The notes beneath the pieces are model-generated. The model had not been told where the DNA came from. It did not search any database and saw only the letters and a program-made list of their open reading frames with translations. The translations under genes and the position numbers were made by a program. From Roseomonas populi (GTDB lineage Bacteria; Pseudomonadota; Alphaproteobacteria; Acetobacterales; Acetobacteraceae): DNA of 64,000 nt. The stretch's first letter is position 1. Each line of letters starts with the position of its first letter. Below are positions 56,322 through 64,000 of the stretch, piece after piece. The stretch is taken from assembly GCF_024594815.1 (NCBI RefSeq), contig NZ_JANJOU010000009.1:186001-250000 (forward strand), read 5' to 3'.

Positions 56322-57839
56322 TCAGGCCCCGGGCGCTGTTTCCACCATTGCGGAGAGCCCCATGACGGCGGCCAGGGCGTCCACGCGCCGCCGCACGCTC
56401 TCCCCGGCGAAGACCCCGCTTCCCTCCACCAGCCGCAGCGCCAGGCGGCCATTGCCCGGGCTCAGGCTGGTGCCCGCCAGTAGCGCCGGCGTACCGCCGG
56501 ACAGGGTGTAGGCCAAGCGCAGCGCCGCCCCCAGCCGCTCCGCCCGCAGCTGCAGCGCGACGGGCAGGAGGCTGCGGGCCGGGGCGAGCAGCGCGGTGTC
56601 TTCCGCGTCGTAGCGAAGCGCCGTGGTCAGGGCGAGAAAGGCGCGCGCCTGATGCTCCAGCCCCACGCCGGGCTGGCGCAGCACGCGGAGGAAGGCCTGC
56701 TCCGCGCGGTAGTCCGGGTGGTCGTGGCTGCCCGTATCGGAGACCTGGCAGGCGGCCTGGCGCAGCGCCGCCTCCCCCGCGGATTCACCGGGGAAGAGGG
56801 GCGCGGTCCAGGCCATCAGGGCGGGCGGCATGTCCGGGTCCCGGCCGAAGCGCGCCGCGAGGTCCTCTCCGGCCGCCAGGAGCGGGTCCTGGTCGCGAAC
56901 GGCACGGGTGAGGAGACGGGCGTACCACCCCTCCCGCAGCCCGTTGGCGGAGAAGACCACGCGCCGCGCGGCCGTCTCGCGCAGGAGGCGCCGCATGACC
57001 GTGGCGGCGTAAGGCAGGTCCGCCAGGCGCTTGGACGGGGCGCCTGGAAGGCGGTTCGGGCGATCCCCCGCCGCGATCACGGTGGCGCAGAGATCCCGCG
57101 CCTCCTCCCGCGAGAGGATGTAGTGGTGGACGATGGAGAGCGGGTACTTCGTCTGGGTGATGTGCACCTTCGCCAGGGCGCGCCACGCGCCGCCGACAAG
57201 GTAGAGGTCCCGCCCCTGCCCCCGCTCCAGCCAGGGAACGGCGGAGAGCGCCTCGTCCGCGATGCCGCGGGCGCGGGCGGGGTCGCCGCCCGATCGCTCG
57301 GCCAGGCGGATCACGCCCAGCGGGAGGCTGACGGCGGCGGCGGGGCGGCCATGGACGAGATCGACGAGCTCCAGGCTGCCCCCGCCGATGTCGCCGAGAA
57401 TGCCGTCCGCGCCGGGCACGCCGAGCAGCAGGCCCTCCGCCGACATCGCCGCCTCCTCGTCGCCGCTCAGGATCCGCAGCGGCACGCCGGGCATCCGGGC
57501 GCGCAGCGCCTCCGCGAAGGCAGGGCCATTGGCCGCATCGCGCATCGCGGCCGTGGCCAGCACCTCCACCGGGTCCGCGTGCATGGCGCGGGCGATGGTG
57601 ATGTAGCGGGCCATGATCGTCAGCGCGCCCTCCACCGCCGCGGCGTTGAGCTTGCCCGTGGCGTGCAGGCCGCGGCCGAGGCCGAGCACCGCCTTCTCGT
57701 TGAAGATCGTCACGGGGTTGCGGCCGCGCCCCTCGAAGACGACGAGGCGAACGGAGTTGGAGCCGAGATCGACGACCCCGGCACGCGGCGGCGCTGCTCT
57801 GCCGGCGTGCGGCGGCGCGAGTTCTGCGGAAAGTTCCAA
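56322..57839 (-). CDS. ppx: Exopolyphosphatase/pppGpp phosphohydrolase (Ppx/GppA)
   Basis: A 505-residue member of the ASKHA-fold Ppx/GppA family. Phosphate-loop motifs: GVVDLGSNSVRLVVFEG (residues 21-37) and ILGDIGGGSLELVDL; also VLATAAMRDAANG and LYLVGGAWRALAKVH. It degrades polyphosphate from its end and may act on pppGpp. The C-terminal ~190 residues are the helical HD-like domain seen in longer Ppx proteins. Start is TTG at 57839, five bases after the ppk stop, so the synthesis and degradation enzymes are co-expressed. Confidence 0.93.
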   Translation of the reverse strand: MELSAELAPPHAGRAAPPRAGVVDLGSNSVRLVVFEGRGRNPVTIFNEKAVLGLGRGLHATGKLNAAAVEGALTIMARYITIARAMHADPVEVLATAAMRDAANGPAFAEALRARMPGVPLRILSGDEEAAMSAEGLLLGVPGADGILGDIGGGSLELVDLVHGRPAAAVSLPLGVIRLAERSGGDPARARGIADEALSAVPWLERGQGRDLYLVGGAWRALAKVHITQTKYPLSIVHHYILSREEARDLCATVIAAGDRPNRLPGAPSKRLADLPYAATVMRRLLRETAARRVVFSANGLREGWYARLLTRAVRDQDPLLAAGEDLAARFGRDPDMPPALMAWTAPLFPGESAGEAALRQAACQVSDTGSHDHPDYRAEQAFLRVLRQPGVGLEHQARAFLALTTALRYDAEDTALLAPARSLLPVALQLRAERLGAALRLAYTLSGGTPALLAGTSLSPGNGRLALRLVEGSGVFAGESVRRRVDALAAVMGLSAMVETAPGA

Positions 57840-57844
57840 ACGTC

Positions 57845-60295
57845 TCAGTCCTGTGCCACGCGGTCCGGCCGGCGCCGCGCGGGGGCGCGGCTTCGGGGCG
57901 CGTGGTGCAACGCGCTGCCCCGGCCGGAGAGGGAGGGATTGGTCATGAAGTACTCGTGCACCGAGAGGGGCGGTGCGCCCTGCCCGCCATGGGGCTCGAT
58001 CCGGCGATAGGCGCCGTCCGGGTGCAGCTCCCAGGACTGCACGCGGTCCTTCAGGTTCACGACCATGATCTGGTCCAGCACCTGGGCGTGCACGGTGGGG
58101 TTCTCCACCGGCACCATCGTCTCCACGCGCCAGTCCATGTTGCGCGCCATCAGGTCCGCGCTGCTGATGAACACGCGGGCGCGCCGGCTCGGCAGGCGGT
58201 GGCCGTTGCCGAAGACGAGGATGCGGGAGTGCTCCAGGAAGCGGCCGACGATGGACTTCACCCGGATGTTCTCGGAGTAGCCCTTCACCCCCGGGCGCAG
58301 GCAGCAGATGCCGCGGATCACGCAGTCCACCTTCACCCCGGCGTTGCTCGCGCGGTAGAGCGCGTCAATCAGCCGCTCATCGACCAGGGAGTTCATCTTC
58401 AGCCAGATGCCGGAGGGCTTGCCCTCCCGCGCATTGGCGATCTCGCCCTCGATCAGCCCCATCAGCGTCGGGCGCAGGGTGAGCGGCGCGAAGGCGAGGC
58501 TCTCCATCGTCTCCGGCCGCGCATAGCCCGTCATGTAGTTGAACAGCCGCGCCGCATCGCGCGTCAGCCCGGGATCGGCCGTGAAGAAGGAGAGGTCCGT
58601 GTAGATGCGTGCGGTGACCGGGTGGTAGTTGCCCGTCCCGAAGTGGGCGTAGCTTCGCAAGCCCCCCGCCTCGCGCCGCACCACCAGCGAAACCTTCGCG
58701 TGGGTCTTCAGGTCCACGAAGCCGTAGACCACCTGCACGCCCGCCGCTTCCAGTTCCCGCGCCAGGGCGATGTTGCGCTCCTCGTCGAAGCGCGCCTTCA
58801 GCTCCACCATGGCAGTCACGGACTTGCCGCTGTCCGCCGCCTCGATCAGCGCGCGCGCGATCGGGCTGTCGCGGCTGGTGCGGTAGAGCGTCTGCTTGAT
58901 CGCGACCACGGCGGGGTCGCGCGCGGCCTGCCGCAGGAACTGCACCACCACGTCGAAGGATTCGTAGGGATGGTGGACCACGATGTCCTTCGCGCGGATC
59001 GCCGCGAAGCAGTCCCCGCCGAAATCGAGGATCCGCTCCGGGAAGCGTGGCGTGTAGGGCTTGAAGAGGAGGTCCGGCCGGTCGTCCAGGATCAACTGGG
59101 TGAGGTCTGAGAGGCCCAGCAGCCCGTCGGAGTGGAAGATCTCCGCCCGCGGCGCGTCCAGCTCCTCCGCCACCAGGTCCACCATGTCCGCCGGCGTGTC
59201 GGAGGTGACGGAGAGGCGGATGGCGCGGCCGCGGCGGCGGCGCTTCAGCGCGCTCTCGTAGGAGCGCACCAGGTCCTCCGCCTCCTCCTCGAACTCCACG
59301 TCCGTGTCGCGGATCAGGCGGAACAGCCCGCGCTCCGCCAGGATGAAGCCGGGGAAGAGGTGGCGCAGGTTGAGGAGGACCACCTCCTCCAGCAGCACGA
59401 AGCGCGCGGGCTCCCGCGTGCCGTCCGCGCGCGGCGCGCCGGTGCCGGGCAGGCGGATGAAGCGCTCCAGCTGCGGTGGCAGGGGCAGCAGCGCGCGCAT
59501 CGTGCCGCCATCCTCCTCCCGCACCAGCTTCATGATGAGGCAGAGCGAGAGGTTGGCGATGAAGGGGAAGGGATGCGCCGGATCCACCGCCAACGGCGTC
59601 AGAACGGGAAAGGCGCGGTCCATGAACCAGGCGGCCAGCCATTCCCGGTCGGCCTCTGAGAGCTCCGCCGGGTCCGCCACGCGGATGCCGGCATCGGCCA
59701 GCTGGCCCCGCAGGCCCAGCCAGGCCGCCTGCTGCCCGGCGAGCAACCGCCCCGCCCGCTCGTTGATGGCGGTCAGCTGCTGGGTGGGCGTCAGCCCGTC
59801 CGGCGAGACGGTGACCACCCCTTCCCGCTCCTGCCCCAGCAGGCCCGCGACGCGCACGGAGTAGAACTCGTCGAGGTTGGAGGAGGAGATGGCGACGAAG
59901 CGCAGCCTCTCCAGCAGCGGATGGGCGGTGTTGCCCGCCTCCTCCAGCACGCGCTCGTTGAAGGCCAGCCAGGACAGCTCGCGGTTGATGAAGCGCCCCG
60001 GGCCGTGCGTCGCCGGTTCCGGCAATTCGGGGGAGCCGGGGTCGGGCTCCCTCAGCGCTTCCAGGGCGGGTGCCGGGGCCGGCGTGCCGCGGAGCGAGGC
60101 CTCCCGGTCCGCGCGGATCACCCGGGCGGCAGGCGGCTCGACGGAGAGGGGCTCTTTCTGCGTCTCCGGTGCGGGCGCGGGCATGCCGCGCGGGATGGCC
60201 GCGCGGCTCGCGCGCAGGGGGCGCGAAGCGACCGGCTTCTCCGTCCGGCCGGGTTCGGGGATCGTCGCCTCGGGCTTGTCGGTCTTCGCGTCCAT
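57845..60295 (-). CDS. ppk1: Polyphosphate kinase 1
   Basis: An 816-residue enzyme making polyphosphate from ATP. After a ~98-residue Pro/Ala/Glu-rich extension it enters the usual PPK1 core: [55 protein letters not shown], the active-site His loop [20 protein letters not shown], and [20 protein letters not shown] near the C-terminus. E. coli Ppk has 688 residues, so the N-terminal extension is extra; it holds an imperfect internal duplication around RGMPAPAPE and [12 protein letters not shown] 60295 chosen; an in-frame ATG at 60364 would overlap the hdaA coding end. Confidence 0.95.
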   Translation of the reverse strand: MDAKTDKPEATIPEPGRTEKPVASRPLRASRAAIPRGMPAPAPETQKEPLSVEPPAARVIRADREASLRGTPAPAPALEALREPDPGSPELPEPATHGPGRFINRELSWLAFNERVLEEAGNTAHPLLERLRFVAISSSNLDEFYSVRVAGLLGQEREGVVTVSPDGLTPTQQLTAINERAGRLLAGQQAAWLGLRGQLADAGIRVADPAELSEADREWLAAWFMDRAFPVLTPLAVDPAHPFPFIANLSLCLIMKLVREEDGGTMRALLPLPPQLERFIRLPGTGAPRADGTREPARFVLLEEVVLLNLRHLFPGFILAERGLFRLIRDTDVEFEEEAEDLVRSYESALKRRRRGRAIRLSVTSDTPADMVDLVAEELDAPRAEIFHSDGLLGLSDLTQLILDDRPDLLFKPYTPRFPERILDFGGDCFAAIRAKDIVVHHPYESFDVVVQFLRQAARDPAVVAIKQTLYRTSRDSPIARALIEAADSGKSVTAMVELKARFDEERNIALARELEAAGVQVVYGFVDLKTHAKVSLVVRREAGGLRSYAHFGTGNYHPVTARIYTDLSFFTADPGLTRDAARLFNYMTGYARPETMESLAFAPLTLRPTLMGLIEGEIANAREGKPSGIWLKMNSLVDERLIDALYRASNAGVKVDCVIRGICCLRPGVKGYSENIRVKSIVGRFLEHSRILVFGNGHRLPSRRARVFISSADLMARNMDWRVETMVPVENPTVHAQVLDQIMVVNLKDRVQSWELHPDGAYRRIEPHGGQGAPPLSVHEYFMTNPSLSGRGSALHHAPRSRAPARRRPDRVAQD

Positions 60296-60305
60296 CCCGG
60301 CAGCT

Positions 60306-61037
60306 TTACAGCAGGGTGCCCATGGAAGCGGAGGCCACGCCGCTTCCTGCCACGGAATCGTCATCTTCCTCCGGCGCGCCCTCCCCGCTGCCGTCGATCA
60401 GTCCGGCGAGGCAGACCCGGGCCAGGGCGCGGGTGACGCCGCCGCCATCGGCCAACGCCGCGCGGTCCAGCCGGGCCGCGGCCTCGGCCAGCGCTGCCGC
60501 CTCCCGCGGCAGGCGGGCGAGCAGCCAGTCCTGCACCGCCGGCTCGACCCGCAATTGGCGGCGGGCGAAGTGCCGGGCCAGCAGGGCGCGCAGCAGGTGG
60601 TCCGTCGGTTGGCCCAGCGGGGCGGCAGCGGTGGCGCGGAGGCGGCTGGCGAGGTCCGGCAGATGCGCCTCCCAGCGGGAGGGCGGCTCCCGACCCGCCA
60701 TCAGCAACAGGTGGCCGCCGGCGGCGCAGGCGTTGATGAGGTGAAACAGCGCCGGCTCCTCCGCGGCGCAGTCGGCATCGTCCAGCGCCGTGGGCGCTCC
60801 CTCCGGCACGCCTCGCAAGGCGGGGCCGGACAGGCGGCGTAGGCCCAGCCGCCGCGCGGCCTGGGCGAGGAGGGCGGATTTCCCGCTCCCCTCCGGCCCG
60901 TGCAGCGCCAGCCGGCCGGCTGGCCAACTCGTCGGGTCGCCGAGCCAGGTGCGGGCCACGGCGTTGGAGGAATCGGGGATCGGCTCGATCTCCACCGCCT
61001 CGCGCGGCAGGAGCGGCAGGGGAAGCTGGCGCGGCAT
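60306..61037 (-). CDS. hdaA: DnaA-related regulatory inactivator HdaA
   Basis: A 243-residue AAA+ protein of the alphaproteobacterial Hda family. The beta-clamp-binding motif QLPLPL is at residues 4-9; Walker A is [15 protein letters not shown] (47-54); Walker B-like ALDDADC; sensor region [20 protein letters not shown]; and [21 protein letters not shown]. With the sliding clamp it promotes hydrolysis of DnaA-bound ATP and so prevents over-initiation of replication. The ATG overlaps the stop of the permease gene. The last ~20 acidic/serine residues are variable. Confidence 0.92.
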   Translation of the reverse strand: MPRQLPLPLLPREAVEIEPIPDSSNAVARTWLGDPTSWPAGRLALHGPEGSGKSALLAQAARRLGLRRLSGPALRGVPEGAPTALDDADCAAEEPALFHLINACAAGGHLLLMAGREPPSRWEAHLPDLASRLRATAAAPLGQPTDHLLRALLARHFARRQLRVEPAVQDWLLARLPREAAALAEAAARLDRAALADGGGVTRALARVCLAGLIDGSGEGAPEEDDDSVAGSGVASASMGTLL

Positions 61038-62227
61038 CAGCCACCTGTCCGGGGCGGGTCGAGGTAGAGCGGGCTTTCCAGGTAGCGGCGCAGCCAGTAG
61101 CGGGCCAGCACGCCGATGGCCGCCGCGATGGGCACGGCCAGCAGCACCCCGAGGAAGCCGAAGGCCACGCCGCCCGCAAAAAGGGCGAAGATCACCCACA
61201 CCGCGTGCAGCTCCACCCGGTCCCCCAGCAGGCGGGGGTAGATGATGTAGCCCTCCACGATCTGCCCGATGAGGAAGACGCCCGCCACCATCGCCACCCC
61301 GCGCAGCGACCCGAACTGGCCGATGGCGAGCAGGATGGCGGTGGCCATGCCCGTGAGGGATCCGACATAGGGGATGAAGGTGAAGATCCCCGCCAGCAGC
61401 CCCACCAGCAGCCCCAGCTCCAGCCCTACCGCCGAGAGGACGAGGGCGTAGTACACGGCCAGCAACCCGCAGCAGATCAGCTGCCCGCGCAGCCAGGCCG
61501 AGAGCACGCGGTCCGTGTCGTGCGCCAGCTGGCGCAGCACGGCGGCGTTGCGGCGGGGCAGCCAGGTCTCCAGCCGCCCGATCAGCCGGGGCCAGTCGCG
61601 CAGCAGGTAGAAGGCCACCACCGGGGTTACCACGGCGAAGGTGAACACGTTGAACAGCGCGTAGCCGCCGCCGATCAGCCGCGTGGCGGAGGTGCCGAGC
61701 CAGACGAGGATGGAGCCGACCTGGGAGACGGCGAGGTCCGTCAACCGGGGGTCCAGCACCATCGGCTCCATGGCCTTCTCCAGCGCCGCCAGCGCCTCCT
61801 GCACCCTCGCCCCGATGGTGGTGACGTAGACCGGCAGCCGGGCCAGCAGCACCCCGATCTGGGAGATCAGCAGCGGGTAGAGCAGCAGCAGACAGATCAG
61901 CGCGAAGGCCATCAGCCCCGCCACCAGCAGCCCCGCGCCCAGCCAGCGCGGCACCCCGATCCGCGCCAGCCGCGCGGCCAGGGGATCGAGGAAGTAGGCG
62001 ACGCAGACTGCCAGCACGAAGGGCGTGAGGATCCCCGAGAAGAACCACAGCGCGAAGACCAGCGCCGCCAGCACCCCGAAGATCAGCCCGAGCCGCTGCG
62101 CCCGCGTGGCGCTGCGCGGCCCTGGGGGACGCGGGAGATTCGCGGGCGGGTTCGCGCGCGGCGGCTCCGGGCGGGGCGGGGCCGGGGGCAATGGCTGGGA
62201 AGGGGCCGGCAGCAGGGGCGCGCTCAT
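61037..62227 (-). CDS. AI-2E/PerM family transporter
   Basis: A 396-residue inner-membrane protein. A Pro-rich cytoplasmic N-terminus (residues 1-45) precedes about eight transmembrane helices, with the family blocks ILTPFVLAVCVAYFLDPLAA, LAGIFTFIPYVGSLTGMATA and QIVEGYIIYPRLLGDRVELH followed by GVLLAVPIAAAIGVL. The family includes PerM, TqsA and some Na+/H+ antiporters, so substrate is open. The perM-hda adjacency is common in alpha- and gammaproteobacteria. ATG 62227 overlaps the stop of the upstream phosphatidyltransferase gene. Confidence 0.9.
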   Translation of the reverse strand: MSAPLLPAPSQPLPPAPPRPEPPRANPPANLPRPPGPRSATRAQRLGLIFGVLAALVFALWFFSGILTPFVLAVCVAYFLDPLAARLARIGVPRWLGAGLLVAGLMAFALICLLLLYPLLISQIGVLLARLPVYVTTIGARVQEALAALEKAMEPMVLDPRLTDLAVSQVGSILVWLGTSATRLIGGGYALFNVFTFAVVTPVVAFYLLRDWPRLIGRLETWLPRRNAAVLRQLAHDTDRVLSAWLRGQLICCGLLAVYYALVLSAVGLELGLLVGLLAGIFTFIPYVGSLTGMATAILLAIGQFGSLRGVAMVAGVFLIGQIVEGYIIYPRLLGDRVELHAVWVIFALFAGGVAFGFLGVLLAVPIAAAIGVLARYWLRRYLESPLYLDPPRTGG

Positions 62228-62853
62228 GCCGGGAGGGAGCGCGCGGCGTCCCGCACATAGGCCGCGCCGGAAGCGATGGTGGTGCCGGTAACGCAGCCGA
62301 TGAGGGCGGGCAGCAACCAGCCGCCATCCAGCCCAAAGCCCGCCAGCATCAGGGCGGTGCCGGCCAGGGCGATCTGCATCAGCGTGTTCAGCTTGGATAT
62401 CAGCAGCGGCCGGATGGCCGGGCGCTGCCCCATGAGGGCGAGCACGAGCAGCCCGCCCACGATCAGCAGGTCCCGGAACACCACGAGGATCGCCAGCCAG
62501 TCCGGCAGCACGCCGATGATGGCCAGGGTGACGTAGGTGGAGACGAGCAGCGCCTTGTCCGCCACCGGGTCCAGCACGGAGCCGAGGAAGGAGCGGGCGT
62601 TGCGGACCCGCGCGAGCCAGCCGTCCAGCGCGTCCGACACGCCGGCCCCGACGAAGACGAGGAAGGCGATGTCCAGCCGGTGCTGGATCACCAGCCACAC
62701 CAACGCCGGCACCGCGAAGAGCCGGGCCAGGGTGATGACGTTGGGCAGGGTGAAGAGGGCACTCTCCGCCGCCGGGACCGGGCCGGGCCGGGCCGGGCCC
62801 TTACCGATCGGCCCCTCGCGGTTAGGGGGGCCGGGATCAGGCCCCTCCGGCAA
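62224..62853 (-). CDS. CDP-alcohol phosphatidyltransferase
   Basis: A 209-residue membrane enzyme with the CDP-alcohol phosphotransferase signature [27 protein letters not shown] (given here in two parts: DALDGWLAR and [10 protein letters not shown]), in about five hydrophobic helices. It resembles PgsA-type phosphatidylglycerophosphate synthases, but the alcohol acceptor cannot be told. The first ~30 residues are Pro/Gly-rich and the proposed start is TTG at 62853, overlapping the DUF2066-like gene by 17 bp; a start closer to [15 protein letters not shown] is possible. Confidence 0.85.
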   Translation of the reverse strand: MPEGPDPGPPNREGPIGKGPARPGPVPAAESALFTLPNVITLARLFAVPALVWLVIQHRLDIAFLVFVGAGVSDALDGWLARVRNARSFLGSVLDPVADKALLVSTYVTLAIIGVLPDWLAILVVFRDLLIVGGLLVLALMGQRPAIRPLLISKLNTLMQIALAGTALMLAGFGLDGGWLLPALIGCVTGTTIASGAAYVRDAARSLPA

Positions 62854-63658
62854 AGCCGACCCGCCAGTCGGAGCCGGGGGCCGGGCCGGGCACTCCGGCC
62901 ACGGGCGGCTGGGCGGGCACCAGGGCGATCCCGCCCGCCGCCAGTTCCTGCGCCGCGACGCCCGGCGGGCTGCGCAGCCCGATCCGCAGCCGCGCGCCTT
63001 CGGTGGAGATGGCCAGGATCTCCACGCTGCCCACCGAGGGCTGGGCCAGGAGGCGGCCGCGCAGCGCCAGCCACTCCTCGAGGGAGCGGAAGCTCGTCCG
63101 CGCGTCGAGCAGGGCCGTCATCGGGTTCAGGGGCGGCCCGGACGGCGGGACATAGGCCGCGTTGTCCGAGGACGAGGCGCGGCCCGCCGAGGGGGCGGAG
63201 CCCGTGCCGGCCGAGGCGCTCGCGCCGGAGGAGGAGGATGCGGCGCCGCGGAAGCGGATGGTGTAGCGGCCGGAATAGCCGTTGAGGGTGGAGCGCTCCT
63301 GCTCCACCACCATGCTCGTCACCAGCGATTCGATGGTGGACTGGGAGGCGTTGGGGTCGCGCCCGATGGCGGCGGCGTAGCGCTGGTAGGCGATGCGCTG
63401 GGCATTGGCGATGGCCCGCTCCTTCGCGAGCACGGCGTTGGCCGCCGTCGCTTCCGCGGGAACGCCGCGCTGCACGGCCGGGTCGTCCTGCGCCAGGGCG
63501 GCCGTGGAGATGGCGACCGAGGCGGCAGCCTGCCCCCCCATCAGGGCCAGCACCAGGGCCGCGCGCCGAATCGCGCGCCGCAACCCGGCCCCGCGCCCGT
63601 AGCGGATTGTGCCCTCGCCGCGAAAATGATGGGTTCCGCGACCGTCCGAACCCTGCAT
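62837..63658 (-). CDS. Exported DUF2066-like protein
   Basis: A 273-residue protein with an extended basic N-terminus and hydrophobic segment (about 28-57, ending AALAQDD), consistent with export. The mature part begins with [20 protein letters not shown], then [20 protein letters not shown] and [14 protein letters not shown], resembling the DUF2066 domain found beside perM and hda in many proteobacteria. A Ser/Ala-rich linker (about 145-175) separates a C-terminal domain with [20 protein letters not shown] and [18 protein letters not shown]. Start ATG 63658 follows GGGGAG. Function unknown. Confidence 0.72.
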   Translation of the reverse strand: MQGSDGRGTHHFRGEGTIRYGRGAGLRRAIRRAALVLALMGGQAAASVAISTAALAQDDPAVQRGVPAEATAANAVLAKERAIANAQRIAYQRYAAAIGRDPNASQSTIESLVTSMVVEQERSTLNGYSGRYTIRFRGAASSSSGASASAGTGSAPSAGRASSSDNAAYVPPSGPPLNPMTALLDARTSFRSLEEWLALRGRLLAQPSVGSVEILAISTEGARLRIGLRSPPGVAAQELAAGGIALVPAQPPVAGVPGPAPGSDWRVGFAGGA

Positions 63659-63706
63659 AAGCCGCTCCCCAAGGACCTCTCCTGGGATAGCCGATCAAGG
63701 ACCGCC

Positions 63707-64000
63707 ATGACCAGACTGACCTACCGCGACGCCGGCGTGGACATTGAGGCCGGCGACGCGCTGGTGGACCGGATCAAGCCGCTGGCCCGTTCCACGGACC
63801 GCACCGGCACCATGGGTGGCCTCGGCGGCTTCGGCGCGCTGTTCGACCTGAAGGCCGCGGGATTCCAGGATCCCGTGCTCGTCTCCTCCACCGATGGCGT
63901 GGGCACGAAGCTGCGCCTGGCGATCGACGCGAACCACCACGCCACGGTCGGCATCGACCTTGTTGCCATGTGCGTGAACGACCTGGTGGTGCAGGGCGCG
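63707..64000 (+). CDS. purM: Phosphoribosylformylglycinamidine cyclo-ligase PurM (5' part)
   Basis: The first 98 codons of purM, cut by the right edge. The N-terminus is diagnostic: [40 protein letters not shown], the ATP-binding [20 protein letters not shown] and [16 protein letters not shown], where the DxVxMxxND motif is conserved. PurM closes the imidazole ring to form AIR in purine synthesis. It is divergent from the DUF2066-like gene with 48 bp between starts; purN would be expected next, outside the window. Confidence 0.96.
   Translation, partial: MTRLTYRDAGVDIEAGDALVDRIKPLARSTDRTGTMGGLGGFGALFDLKAAGFQDPVLVSSTDGVGTKLRLAIDANHHATVGIDLVAMCVNDLVVQGA

Overview
The window is a single chromosomal stretch of very GC-rich DNA, densely packed on both strands, with no rRNA, tRNA, CRISPR array, insertion sequence or phage gene that I can see. 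High GC with strong G/C third-position bias, a CtaA/COX15-type heme A synthase, HdaA, a METTL20-type ETF-beta lysine methyltransferase, HWE histidine kinase and GlgE/TreS trehalose enzymes all fit an alphaproteobacterium. The Acetobacteraceae (Roseomonas-like) within the Rhodospirillales are the most likely group, but this is inferred from gene content, not from a search.

Layout: (1) 24-9132 is a chemosensory operon of the 'alternative cellular function' style: CheW, a methyl-accepting protein, a CheA-receiver hybrid, CheB, then two receiver-containing histidine kinases. (2) 9140-13089 holds a small unknown gene, a VOC/glyoxalase protein and a complete TRAP transporter of the TakP type. (3) 13107-16571 holds two paralogous P-loop GTPases flanking a secreted repeat protein and a membrane protein of unknown function. 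(4) 16619-21611 is a set of oxidoreductases and a hydrolase (D-2-hydroxyacid dehydrogenase, HSL-type hydrolase, aspartate dehydrogenase, SDR, single-domain response regulator, aldo/keto reductase). (5) 21685-24977 is envelope-related: an IalB-like secreted protein, two tandem paralogous lipoproteins, a VTT/TVP38 membrane protein and a GT2 glycosyltransferase. (6) 25123-30301 is a coupled string ctaA, sensor kinase, tldD, TauE/SafE permease, GNAT. (7) 30407-33044 couples a lone TRAP-type binding protein to a second chemoreceptor. (8) 33059-38642 holds glutamate-cysteine ligase, rsmE, ubiA, ETF-beta methyltransferase and a convergent response regulator/HWE kinase pair.

(9) 38707-56115 is a 17-kb minus-strand operon for alpha-glucan and trehalose: GlgE, TreS-maltokinase, GlgB, GlgX, TreZ, MalQ, TreY in transcription order. 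These enzymes can make branched alpha-glucan from trehalose by the GlgE route and return glucan to trehalose by TreY/TreZ, so the operon encodes a closed trehalose-glucan loop; glgA, glgC, glgP and otsAB are not in the window. (10) 56322-63658 is a second co-directional minus-strand unit: DUF2066-like protein, CDP-alcohol phosphatidyltransferase, PerM/AI-2E-type permease, HdaA, polyphosphate kinase, Ppx/GppA. (11) purM starts divergently at 63707 and runs off the right edge.

Nothing here is a defence island or obvious mobile element. The most unusual items are the GTPase/membrane-protein locus with its NPPGT repeat protein, the degenerate GH13 domain fused to GlgE, the orphan binding protein-chemoreceptor pair, and the receiver/kinase tail of the chemosensory operon with a receiver that has lost its phospho-acceptor aspartate.
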